Shown in pieces: positions 1-6,590 of a stretch of DNA of 7,595 nucleotides (position 1 is the stretch's first letter; every line of letters starts with the position of its first letter). Below the pieces are notes generated by a model. It was not told where the DNA came from. It made no database searches and was given only the letters and a program-made list of their open reading frames with translations. Source of the DNA: Betaproteobacteria bacterium (GTDB lineage Bacteria; Pseudomonadota; Gammaproteobacteria; Burkholderiales; SG8-41); assembly GCA_021300125.1 (NCBI GenBank), contig JAJTHX010000161.1:1-7595 (forward strand). Direction: 5' to 3'. The position numbers were made by a program, and so were the translations under genes.

Positions 1-94
1 CGCTTCCCTACGACGGCATTATCCGTATCAGGTCATGAGGGTCTGTCTCACCCTGCAGCCACGCCTGCGGCGTGACTGCAAGGACCCCTACGTG
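1..94 (-). promoter_or_regulatory. TPP (thiamine pyrophosphate) riboswitch, THI element, 3' end cut by window edge
   Basis: Read on the minus strand, this matches the TPP aptamer block by block. The 5' part has UAGGGGUCC (90-82), followed by a long P3 stem (83-69 pairing with 65-51, three-base loop at 68-66). Next come UGAGA (50-46), ACCC-type P2 closure, ACCUGAU, GGAUAAUGCC and finally GUAGGGAAGCG reaching base 1. UGAGA and GGAUAAUGCC bind the pyrimidine and pyrophosphate ends of TPP in known structures. P5 is kept as ACGG with CCGU. P1 is incomplete: CACG (94-91) would pair with CGUG, of which only CG is inside the window. Such elements repress thiamine biosynthesis genes when TPP is plentiful. 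The controlled gene lies to the left, outside the window; thiC is the usual partner beside tolC in gammaproteobacteria, but that is inference. The base pair 51-83 at the foot of P3 is flipped relative to the common consensus. Confidence 0.95.
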
Positions 95-102
95 TAATGT
101 TT

Positions 103-131
103 AAGCTAATGGAATTATGGGATAATTGCAA
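103..131 (-). promoter_or_regulatory. candidate promoter for the riboswitch transcript (thiC side)
   Basis: On the minus strand, TTGCAA (131-126) and TAGCTT (108-103) are separated by 17 bases. They match the sigma-70 -35 box at 4 of 6 positions and the -10 box at 3 of 6. The expected start near 97 falls just ahead of the riboswitch at 94, which is where it should be. A competing -10-like CATAAT (119-114) has no good -35. The match is modest; position relative to the aptamer is the main support. Confidence 0.3.
118..126 (+). promoter_or_regulatory. extended -10 promoter candidate for the methyltransferase-tolC pair
   Basis: TG-G-GATAAT is an extended -10 element: TG at 118-119, one spacer base, then GATAAT at 121-126, matching TATAAT at 5 of 6 positions. 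The -35 position (about 98-103) is poor, which extended -10 promoters tolerate. Transcription would start near 133 and leave a leader of about 60 bases before the ATG at 194. It lies in an AT-rich patch (95-131) between divergent transcription units and overlaps the candidate promoter on the other strand, so the two may compete for polymerase. Confidence 0.4.
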
Positions 132-193
132 GCTCAAACCGGTTCGGTTCCGGGTCGAATTCCCCTTCCCCGACAAGCACTTATCGACTAGTC

Positions 194-880
194 ATGAACG
201 CTTCTCCTTCGGTCACCGCGTCCGAGCAGGACATCGAGAGCGCGCGCTTTTTCATGGTCGAGCAGCAGATCCGCACCTGGGAGGTGCTCGATCCCGTGGT
301 GCTCGACCTGCTGATGCGCGTGCACCGCGAGGACTTTGTCCCGGCGGCGCACCGCGCGCTCGCTTTCGCCGACCTCGAGATTCCGCTCGGCCACGGCGAA
401 GTGATGCTGGCCCCGAAAATCGAGGCCCGCATGCTGCAGGCCCTTGCGCTGCGCGACACCGACAACGTGCTTGAGGTCGGCACCGGCAGCGGCTACATGA
501 CCGCGCTGCTGGCGAGCCTGGCCCGCCATGTCTGCAGCGTCGACATCCTGTCCGATTTCACGCGCACGGCCGGCGCCGCGCTTGCCGCGGCCGGCATCCG
601 CAATGTCACGCTCGACACCGGCGATGCCGCGCGTGGCTGGGACCAGCATGGCCCCTACGACGCCATCGTGCTCACCGGCTCGGTGCCGGTGCTGCCTGAA
701 GCCTTCCAGCAGAGCCTCAAACCCGGCGGCCGCCTGCTTGCGGTCACCGGCGAAGCGCCGGTGATGCAGGCGCAGCTGGTGACCCGCATGGAAGGCGGTG
801 CCTGCCGCAATGTAACGCTGTTCGAGACCTGCATCCCGCCGCTGAAAAACGCGCCGCAACCGCGGCGTTTCGTGTTCTAG
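194..880 (+). CDS. protein-L-isoaspartate O-methyltransferase (PCMT)-family protein, divergent
   Basis: This 228-residue protein has the class I SAM-dependent methyltransferase fold of the Pcm family. Visible landmarks are MVEQQIR (21-27), REDFVP (45-50), the SAM-binding motif I VLEVGTGSGY (92-101), the strand-4 segment GPYDAIVLTG (153-162), LKPGG (175-179) and the C-terminal RRFVF. True Pcm enzymes methylate isoaspartyl residues in damaged proteins. Here the segment aligned with the conserved GxGQTISxP reads GHGEVMLAP (66-74), so the usual serine is leucine and the activity is uncertain. I therefore give no pcm symbol. The ATG at 194 has no clear Shine-Dalgarno. The other candidate, Met21 at 254, would cut off the ARFF residues that I recall as part of the conserved N-terminal stretch in relatives, so I prefer 194. 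The stop is 15 bases before tolC, suggesting cotranscription. The family is confident, the substrate is not. Confidence 0.85.
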   Translation: MNASPSVTASEQDIESARFFMVEQQIRTWEVLDPVVLDLLMRVHREDFVPAAHRALAFADLEIPLGHGEVMLAPKIEARMLQALALRDTDNVLEVGTGSGYMTALLASLARHVCSVDILSDFTRTAGAALAAAGIRNVTLDTGDAARGWDQHGPYDAIVLTGSVPVLPEAFQQSLKPGGRLLAVTGEAPVMQAQLVTRMEGGACRNVTLFETCIPPLKNAPQPRRFVF

Positions 881-895
881 ACCGGCCCGGCGGCA

Positions 896-2221
896 ATGAA
901 ACGCGCGATCGCTGCCGCATTCACCAGCCTGCTCCTCGCGGCGCCTGCCGGCGCCGCCGACCTGGTTGAAATCTACCGCCTCGCCCTCGGTTCCGACCCG
1001 GTCTATGCCTCAGCGCGGGCCACGCTGGAGGCCGCGCAGGAAAAACGGCCGCAGGGCCTCGCCGGCCTGCTGCCCCAGGCCACGTTCTCGGCCTCGACCC
1101 AGCACAACGACCGCGACCTGCGCTTCCGCAATCCGGCCATCGCGCCGAGCCAGGCGCAATTCAATTCCAATTCGGCCTCGGTGTCGGTAACCCAGCCGCT
1201 CTACCGGCGGCAGAACCTCGTCGCCTACGAGCAGGGCAAGACCCAGGTCACGCTCGCCGAAGCCCAGTTTGCCTCCGCCGGCCAGGACCTGATCCTGCGC
1301 GTGGCACAGGCTTATTTCGACGTGCTGCTCGCGGCCAGCAATCTCTCCTTCACCGAGGCGCAGAAGACTGCCATCGCGCAGCAGCTGGCGCAGGCCAGAC
1401 GCAATTTCGAGGTCGGCAACGCCACCATCACCGACACCCACGAGGCGCAGGCGCGCTTCGATCTGGTGACCTCCCAGGAAATTGCGGCGCGCGCCGACCT
1501 TGAAGTCAAAAACCGCGCGCTGGAACAACTGATCGGCCGCGCCGCGCCGCGGCTTGCAGGTCCGGGCAAGGCCTTCGTGCCGGCGGCACCGACACCGGGC
1601 GCGATGGATCCCTGGGTCGAGCGCGCCAAGCAGAACAGCCCCGCGGTGCGTATTGCCCAGCAGAACCTCGCCTTCGGGTCACAGGAAGTGGCGCGCAACC
1701 GCGGTGGCCACCATCCCACGCTCGACGCTTTCGCCACCTACACCGACAGCGCCTCGGGCTCGGGCATCCAGGGCGGCACCGGCACCGATACCCAGACCCG
1801 CGTTGTCGGCCTGCAGCTGGCGATCCCGCTGTATCAAGGCGGGCTGGTCAATTCGCGCGTGCGCGAGGCGCTCGCCAACGAGGAAAAGGCCCGCCAGGAT
1901 CTCGACAACGCACGACGCAGCGCGGAACTCGCCGCACGCCAGGGTTATCTCGGTGTTACCAGCAGTCTCGCCCAGGTGCGCGCGCTGGAAGCGGCGCTGG
2001 TGTCGAGCCAGAGTTCACTCGATTCCACGCTGCTCGGCCAGCAGGTGGGCGTGCGCACGCAGGTGGATGTGCTCAACGCGCAGCAGCAGCTCTTCAGCGC
2101 GCGCCGCGACCTTGCACAGGCCCGCAACAACTACATCCTGTCGCTGCTGCGGCTCTACGCCGCTGCGGGCGAACTCGACAGCGCCGACCTCGAGCAGGTC
2201 AATCGCTGGCTCGAAAAATAA
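896..2221 (+). CDS. tolC: TolC-family outer-membrane channel protein
   Basis: TolC trimers form a beta-barrel in the outer membrane and an alpha-helical tunnel across the periplasm, the exit duct for tripartite efflux pumps and type I secretion. The 441-residue length is typical. A signal peptide is evident: MKR, a hydrophobic core to about residue 16, and a likely cut after AGA (residue 20). The mature start DLVEIYRLAL is the common family opening. The internal duplication of the family is visible: VTQPLYRRQNLVAYEQGK (98-115) is echoed by LAIPLYQGGLVNSRVREA (308-325), and the coiled-coil segment after FEVGNATITD (171-180) by the one after QQVGVRTQVDVL (382-393). The latter runs into the helix SARRDLAQARNNYILSLL. 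The start follows the upstream stop by 15 bases with a weak ribosome site. Which inner-membrane pump it serves cannot be told; no partner genes are in the window. Confidence 0.95.
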   Translation: MKRAIAAAFTSLLLAAPAGAADLVEIYRLALGSDPVYASARATLEAAQEKRPQGLAGLLPQATFSASTQHNDRDLRFRNPAIAPSQAQFNSNSASVSVTQPLYRRQNLVAYEQGKTQVTLAEAQFASAGQDLILRVAQAYFDVLLAASNLSFTEAQKTAIAQQLAQARRNFEVGNATITDTHEAQARFDLVTSQEIAARADLEVKNRALEQLIGRAAPRLAGPGKAFVPAAPTPGAMDPWVERAKQNSPAVRIAQQNLAFGSQEVARNRGGHHPTLDAFATYTDSASGSGIQGGTGTDTQTRVVGLQLAIPLYQGGLVNSRVREALANEEKARQDLDNARRSAELAARQGYLGVTSSLAQVRALEAALVSSQSSLDSTLLGQQVGVRTQVDVLNAQQQLFSARRDLAQARNNYILSLLRLYAAAGELDSADLEQVNRWLEK

Positions 2222-2239
2222 GTTAATTAAATCAATAAT
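2222..2239. other. AT-rich spacer between convergent tolC and waaA
   Basis: The stops of tolC and waaA are 18 bases apart, facing each other. The spacer is almost all A and T, in contrast to its GC-rich surroundings, and contains the palindrome TTAATTAA (2223-2230). I found no GC stem followed by a T run in either direction, so termination here is probably Rho-dependent or lies inside the opposing gene. Confidence 0.7.
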
Positions 2240-3493
2240 TTATAGACTATCGGGGAGCTGGCCGAGGATGCGCTCTGCGGCGCCGCGATGGGCTGCCGCA
2301 AAACCCTGTCCGGCCGCACCGCAGGCGGCAAGCCGCTGCGGTTCGCCGACGAGGCGCAGCGCGGTGTCCACCGCGCGGGCCAGATCCTCAACCGGCATGG
2401 CAGCGCCGGCTGCGATGGCCGCCGCCGCGGCTTCGGCAAAGTTGTAAGTCGAAGGCCCGATCACCACTGCCTTGCCCAGCGCGCAGGGCTCGATCAGATT
2501 CTGCGCGCCATAGGGCAGGAAGCTGCCGCCCAGCAGCGCGACATCACAGGCGGCGTAATAGAAATACATCTCGCCGAGGCTGTCGCCGAGCAGCACTTCG
2601 GTTCCGGCGCCAACCTGCAGGCCCTCGCTGCGCCGCTGCAGGCGCAGCCCGCGCGCGGCGACCAGCGCCGCGACTTCGTCAAACCGCTGCGGATGGCGTG
2701 GCACGATCACCAGCAGCGCAGCATCATGCGGCTGAGCCCGCCAGGCATCGAGCAGCAACGCTTCTTCGCCTTCGCGCGTGCTTGCGGCGAGGATCACCGG
2801 CCGCGCGCCCGCAGTCTTGCGCCAGGCCGCGCCGCGGGCAACATCCTGTGCCGGCACTTCGACCTCGAACTTGAGGTTGCCGGTGACGGTGACGCGTTCG
2901 GCCCCGAGCTCGCGCAGGCGCCGGGCATCGGCTTCGGTCTGCGCCGTGATCCCGTACAGCCCGCGCAGCGCGTCACGCGCCAGCGCGCCGGCGCGCCGGT
3001 AGCCGCGGGCGGAGCGTTCCGACAGCCGCGCATTGACCAGCAGCAGCGGTATGCCGCTTGCGGCGGCCTGCGCCACCAGGTTGGGCCACAGCTCGGTTTC
3101 CATCAGCAGGCCGAGCTGCGGCCGGAACTGCGAGAGAAACCGCGCCATCGCGCCGGGATAGTCATAGGGCAGATAACACTGCGTCACGCTGCCCCCGAAC
3201 AGCACAGCGCCGGTTTCACGACCTGTCGGCGTCATGTGAGTAAGCAGGAGGCGATGCCCAGGATAGCGCGCAAGCAGGGCATGAATCAGCGGCTCGGCGG
3301 CGCGGGTTTCGCCCACCGATACCGCATGGATCCACAGGCAGGGCACGTCGAGCCGCGAACGGTAAACACCGAAACGCTCGGGGAGGTGTTCGAGATAGGC
3401 CGGCTGTCGCCGCGCCCGCCACAGCAGGCGCAGCAGCAATAGCGGCAGAGCCAGCCACAAGGCCAGGGTATACAGCCGGCGTTGCAGACTCAT
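2240..3493 (-). CDS. waaA: 3-deoxy-D-manno-octulosonic acid (Kdo) transferase
   Basis: WaaA (KdtA) transfers Kdo from CMP-Kdo to lipid IVA at the cytoplasmic face of the inner membrane, the first step of LPS core assembly. The 417-residue product is near the usual length of about 425. It starts with a membrane anchor (residues 7-26, LYTLALWLALPLLLL region). ERFG (39-42) carries the glutamate matching the catalytic base of the family. Further family motifs are HAVSVGET (56-63), METELWPN (131-138), NARLSERS (154-161), GNLKFE (205-210), PRHPQRF (265-271) and, in the GT-B C-terminal domain, GGSFLPYGAQNLIEP (322-336) and GPSTYNF (346-352). The start at 3493 is preferred because it overlaps the waaC stop as ATGA and has GGAG (3503-3500) six bases upstream. 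An in-frame extension to 3619 would add arginine-rich residues unlike the family and lie within waaC. The single gene does not show whether one, two or more Kdo units are added. Confidence 0.96.
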   Translation of the reverse strand: MSLQRRLYTLALWLALPLLLLRLLWRARRQPAYLEHLPERFGVYRSRLDVPCLWIHAVSVGETRAAEPLIHALLARYPGHRLLLTHMTPTGRETGAVLFGGSVTQCYLPYDYPGAMARFLSQFRPQLGLLMETELWPNLVAQAAASGIPLLLVNARLSERSARGYRRAGALARDALRGLYGITAQTEADARRLRELGAERVTVTGNLKFEVEVPAQDVARGAAWRKTAGARPVILAASTREGEEALLLDAWRAQPHDAALLVIVPRHPQRFDEVAALVAARGLRLQRRSEGLQVGAGTEVLLGDSLGEMYFYYAACDVALLGGSFLPYGAQNLIEPCALGKAVVIGPSTYNFAEAAAAAIAAGAAMPVEDLARAVDTALRLVGEPQRLAACGAAGQGFAAAHRGAAERILGQLPDSL

Positions 3494-4452
3494 CGCGCGC
3501 TCCACAGGGACTCGAGCGCGGCCATCACCGCCGCGGGGGCTGGCGGCCGGCCGATGCCCCCAAGGTTGGCCGCGCGCGCGCAGCCGTAAAGCCCGGTTGC
3601 TGCGGGATCGGTGGCGCAATAAACACCCGCTGTGGGCACCCCCAGGGCACCAGCGAGATGGGTGAGGCCGGTATCGGCACCGATTACCGCGCGCGCGCCG
3701 GTAACCAGCGTGGCCAGCGGGTCAAGGTCCAGACGCGGCGGTATCGCGGCGCCGGGTATGCCCTCGGCAAGGCGCTCGCTGCGCTGCAGTTCGGCAGGGG
3801 AACCCCAGGGCAGCACCGCGATGAGACCGCGCGCAGCGAGCTGCGCGCCCAGGTCCCGCCAATGCGCCTCGGGCCACAGCTTGCGCTCGGCGCTGGTGGC
3901 GTGCAGCAGCAGCACGTAATTCGACGCGGGTGGCGTCCAGACCGCCGCCATCGCCGGCGCACGCAGGCCGTAATCCACGGCCGGGGCCGTGGCATAGCCG
4001 AGTGCCTGCGCGGCAAGGCTGCGGTTGCGTGCGACGGCATGCTGGCCCCAGGGCACACGGTACGTGCGGTCATAGAACCAGCGTAGCGGCTCGCGCGAAC
4101 TGGCCCAGTCAAGGCCGTGTTTGGGCCCATGCGCCTGATGTGCCAGGAGGGCGCTCTTGAACAGTCCCTGGGTATCAATCACCGCGTCATAGCGTTCGCT
4201 GCGCAGTGCGGTGGTGAAGCCGCGCCATTCGCTGCGCACCGCCGCGCTCCACGGCGCGCGACGCCAGCGCCGCAACGCCACCGGCCGCACGCGGCGAATC
4301 CCGGGATGCATGCGCGGAATCGCGGCAAAGGCCTCCTCGACGACCCAGTCGATGACGACACCAGGGAATGCCGCCGCCACGTCGGAAACCACCGGAAGGT
4401 TGTGCACGACATCGCCCAGCGACGAGGTCTTGACCAGCAGCACACGCTGCAT
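3490..4452 (-). CDS. waaC: LPS heptosyltransferase I
   Basis: WaaC adds the first L-glycero-D-manno-heptose from ADP-heptose to Kdo2-lipid A on the cytoplasmic side of the inner membrane. The 320 residues align well along their length with the E. coli enzyme as I recall it: VKTSSLGDVVHNLP (7-20) contains Asp14, matching catalytic Asp13 of E. coli. FDWVVEE-like IDWVVEE (34-40), RRWRR (61-65), YDAVIDTQGLFKSA (88-101) and KHGLDW (111-116) are conserved. HATSAERKLWPEAHW (184-198) contains Lys191, and ADTGLTHLAGALG (259-271) carries the nucleotide-sugar site with Asp260. WaaF (heptosyltransferase II) is the main alternative, but the IDWVVEE and RRWRR segments favour WaaC. It is the first gene of a waaC-waaA unit overlapping by four bases. 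The ATG at 4452 lacks a strong Shine-Dalgarno. An AATAAT (-10-like, 4478-4473) would give a very short leader. Confidence 0.95.
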   Translation of the reverse strand: MQRVLLVKTSSLGDVVHNLPVVSDVAAAFPGVVIDWVVEEAFAAIPRMHPGIRRVRPVALRRWRRAPWSAAVRSEWRGFTTALRSERYDAVIDTQGLFKSALLAHQAHGPKHGLDWASSREPLRWFYDRTYRVPWGQHAVARNRSLAAQALGYATAPAVDYGLRAPAMAAVWTPPASNYVLLLHATSAERKLWPEAHWRDLGAQLAARGLIAVLPWGSPAELQRSERLAEGIPGAAIPPRLDLDPLATLVTGARAVIGADTGLTHLAGALGVPTAGVYCATDPAATGLYGCARAANLGGIGRPPAPAAVMAALESLWSAR

Positions 4453-4615
4453 CTGCGATGTATCTCTATGTTATTATTGAAGAAATTTTCGGTTGCCCGC
4501 GGCCACCGCGCTTCCGGGCCAAGCCCCCGAATGATACCCTGCGGCCCCGCGGCCGGGCCGTTGCCGGACCGAACCGAAACCGCGCAGGCAGACAACCAAG
4601 GCGGAGCGTACTCAC
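4453..4615. promoter_or_regulatory. divergent intergenic region between waaC and rfbB
   Basis: This 163-base region should carry promoters for both the waaC-waaA unit and the rfb unit. On the waaC side there is an AT-rich island (about 4461-4490) holding AATAAT on the minus strand (4478-4473), 5 of 6 to the -10 box but without a recognisable -35. On the rfb side, TG-A-TACCCT (4532-4540) resembles an extended -10, 3 of 6 in the hexamer; its -35 position is poor. Between that and rfbB lies a GC-rich hairpin (4542-4560). The assignments are weak individually; the divergent arrangement itself is clear. Confidence 0.35.
4542..4560 (+). repeat. GC-rich inverted repeat in the rfb leader
   Basis: CGGCCC (4542-4547) and GGGCCG (4555-4560) are perfect reverse complements around a seven-base loop. 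It falls about 55 bases before the rfbB start, close to the expected transcription start. No T run follows, so it is not an ordinary terminator. In such GC-rich DNA a six-base match could be chance. Confidence 0.4.
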
Positions 4616-5680
4616 TTGATCCTGGTCACCGGCGGCGCCGGCTTCATCGGCGCGAACTTCGTCCTCGACTGGCTGGCCACCGAAGGCACGCCCGTCGTCA
4701 ACCTCGACAAGCTGACCTATGCCGGCAACGCGGGCAACCTTGAATCCCTGCGCAATGACGGCCGCCACCATTTCGTGCATGCCGACATCAATGAGCGCGA
4801 ACGCGTCGGCGCCCTGCTGCGCCAGCACCGGCCGCGAGCGATCGTGCATTTCGCCGCGGAAAGCCATGTCGACCGCTCGATCCACGGTCCGGGTGAATTC
4901 GTGCATACCAACGTCGTCGGCACCCTCAGCCTGCTCGAGGAGGCCCGCGCCTACTGGTCGGGGCTGGCGGGCGCCGAACGCGACCGGTTCCGTTTCCTGC
5001 ATGTGTCCACCGACGAGGTCTATGGTTCGCTCGGCGCCGATGACCCTGCGTTCAGCGAAACCACGCCCTACGCGCCAAACAGCCCCTATGCCGCGTCGAA
5101 GGCAGGCTCCGACCACCTGGTGCGCGCCTACCATCACACCTACGGACTGCCCACCGTCACCACCAACTGCTCCAACAACTACGGCCCGCTGCAGTTTCCG
5201 GAGAAGCTGATCCCGCTGATGATCCTCAATGCCCTCGCCGGCAAGCCGCTGCCGGTGTACGGCGACGGCAAAAACGTGCGCGACTGGCTCTACGTCGGCG
5301 ACCACTGCGCCGGCATCCGCGCCGCACTGGCCCGCGGCCGCCCGGGCGAGACCTACAACATCGGCGGCAACAGCGAGAAGACCAACCTCGAAGTCGTTCA
5401 CACCCTGTGCGCGCTGCTCGACGAACTGCAGCCGGCCGGCGCGCCGCACGCGAAACTGATCACCTTCGTCAAGGACCGGCCCGGCCACGACCGGCGCTAC
5501 GCCATCAACGCCACGAAAATCCGCGACGAGCTGGGCTGGGGACCACAGGAGCGTTTCGAGACCGGGCTGCGCAGGACGGTGCGGTGGTATCTGGACAACA
5601 AGGGGTGGACAGACAATGTGACCAGCGGTGCCTATCGCCACTGGATTGACGCCAATTACCGCGAACGGGGAACGGCATGA
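4616..5680 (+). CDS. rfbB: dTDP-D-glucose 4,6-dehydratase
   Basis: RfbB (RmlB) converts dTDP-glucose to dTDP-4-keto-6-deoxyglucose with tightly bound NAD, the second step to dTDP-L-rhamnose. At 354 residues it is full length. It shows the Rossmann motif TGGAGFIG (5-12), [10 protein letters not shown] (29-38), [12 protein letters not shown] (78-89), the catalytic STDEVYG (131-137, with Thr132-Asp133-Glu134), YAASK (158-162, Tyr158 and Lys162), NCSNNYGP (184-191), [15 protein letters not shown] (213-227) and [11 protein letters not shown] (287-297). The Asp-Glu pair after Thr is specific to dehydratases and separates it from GalE-type epimerases. The start is TTG at 4616: it places the Rossmann motif exactly where the family has it, GGAG lies nine bases upstream, and no ATG or GTG is in frame just upstream. 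It overlaps rfbA by four bases, so the two are probably translationally coupled. Confidence 0.97.
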   Translation: MILVTGGAGFIGANFVLDWLATEGTPVVNLDKLTYAGNAGNLESLRNDGRHHFVHADINERERVGALLRQHRPRAIVHFAAESHVDRSIHGPGEFVHTNVVGTLSLLEEARAYWSGLAGAERDRFRFLHVSTDEVYGSLGADDPAFSETTPYAPNSPYAASKAGSDHLVRAYHHTYGLPTVTTNCSNNYGPLQFPEKLIPLMILNALAGKPLPVYGDGKNVRDWLYVGDHCAGIRAALARGRPGETYNIGGNSEKTNLEVVHTLCALLDELQPAGAPHAKLITFVKDRPGHDRRYAINATKIRDELGWGPQERFETGLRRTVRWYLDNKGWTDNVTSGAYRHWIDANYRERGTA

Positions 5681-6552
5681 AAGGCATCATTCTCGCCGGC
5701 GGCTCCGGCACCCGGCTTTACCCGGCAACCCAGGTGGTCTCGAAACAGCTGCTGCCGGTCTACGACAAGCCGATGGTCTATTACCCGCTGACCACGCTGA
5801 TGCTCGCCGGCATCCGCGACATCCTGCTGATCTCGACGCCGCAGGACACGCCCCGCTTCGAGCAACTGCTCGGCGACGGCGCACGCTGGGGCATCCGCCT
5901 GCGCTATGCGGTGCAGCCCGAGCCCAAGGGCATTCCGCAGGCTTTCATCATCGGCGCCGATTTCATCGGCGGTGACCACTGCGCGCTGATCCTCGGCGAC
6001 AACATCTTCTACGGCCACGAGCTTTCCGCCGACCTGCAGGCGGCGACCACGCGCAAGACGGCCGGGGCGACGATATTCGCCTATCCGGTGCATGATCCGG
6101 AGCGTTACGGCGTGATCGAGTTCGACAAACAGCGCAAGGTGCTGTCGATCGAGGAAAAGCCGAAACAGCCGAAATCGCGCTACGCGCAAACCGGCTTCGC
6201 GGTCTACGACAACGACGTGGTGGCTATCTCGCGCGCACTCAAGCCCTCGGTCCGCGGCGAACTGGAGCTGACCGACATCAACCTCGACTACCTGCGCCGC
6301 GGCAGGCTCGATGTGGTGACCATGGGCCGCGGCGTGGCCTGGCTCGACACCGGCACCCATGAGGCATTGCTCGCGGCCTCGATGTTCATCGAGACCATCG
6401 AGAAACGGCAGGGACTGAAAGTCGCCTGTCCCGAGGAGATCGCCTTCCGCATGGGCTGGATCGACGCCGGCCAGCTTGAACGGCTGGCCGACAGCATCGG
6501 CAGGAATGCCTACGCGCAATACCTGCGCGAAGTGCTGCGCGAAGAAGGCTGA
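5677..6552 (+). CDS. rfbA: glucose-1-phosphate thymidylyltransferase
   Basis: RfbA (RmlA) joins dTTP and glucose-1-phosphate to dTDP-glucose, the entry step of the rhamnose pathway, normally inhibited by dTDP-rhamnose. The 291 residues are the family's usual length. It shows the nucleotide-binding [11 protein letters not shown] (6-16), [12 protein letters not shown] (22-33), the metal site LGDNIFYG (106-113, Asp108), YGVIEFD (144-150), EEKP (159-162) and WLDTGTH (222-228, Asp224), and CPEEIAFR (251-258) near the C-terminus. Three spots deviate from the sequences I know: GIPQAF (85-90) where GLAQAF is usual, TGFAVYDND (172-180) where TGLYFYDND is usual, and GRGVAW (218-223) where GRGYAW is usual. 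Catalytic residues are intact, so the activity call stands. The ATG is embedded in the rfbB stop (ATGA), preceded by GGGGA. Confidence 0.97.
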   Translation: MKGIILAGGSGTRLYPATQVVSKQLLPVYDKPMVYYPLTTLMLAGIRDILLISTPQDTPRFEQLLGDGARWGIRLRYAVQPEPKGIPQAFIIGADFIGGDHCALILGDNIFYGHELSADLQAATTRKTAGATIFAYPVHDPERYGVIEFDKQRKVLSIEEKPKQPKSRYAQTGFAVYDNDVVAISRALKPSVRGELELTDINLDYLRRGRLDVVTMGRGVAWLDTGTHEALLAASMFIETIEKRQGLKVACPEEIAFRMGWIDAGQLERLADSIGRNAYAQYLREVLREEG

Positions 6553-6590
6553 AACTTCCAGCCCGCTCCTGACGACAGGTCCGCCGTCCG

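Noticed and set aside
188..859. Minus-strand open frame (223 codons) opposite the methyltransferase gene
   Set aside because: Codon-phase shadow of the real gene; the product is His/Arg/Gly-rich without motifs.
2288..3442. Long plus-strand open frame (384 codons) opposite waaA
   Set aside because: It lies antisense to a clearly conserved gene; its low-complexity, Arg/Ala/Gln-rich product looks like the usual shadow in GC-rich DNA.
3494..3619. In-frame N-terminal extension of waaA starting at 3619
   Set aside because: It would add 42 arginine-rich residues with no family match, all inside waaC. The start at 3493 has a good ribosome site and the ATGA overlap.
4466..5641. Long minus-strand open frame (391 codons) opposite rfbB
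   Set aside because: Antisense to full-length rfbB with all its motifs; no recognisable domain in the shadow product.
6568..6579. Small stem CCTG / CAGG between rfbA and rfbD
   Set aside because: Only four pairs; expected by chance in GC-rich DNA and too weak to act as a terminator.
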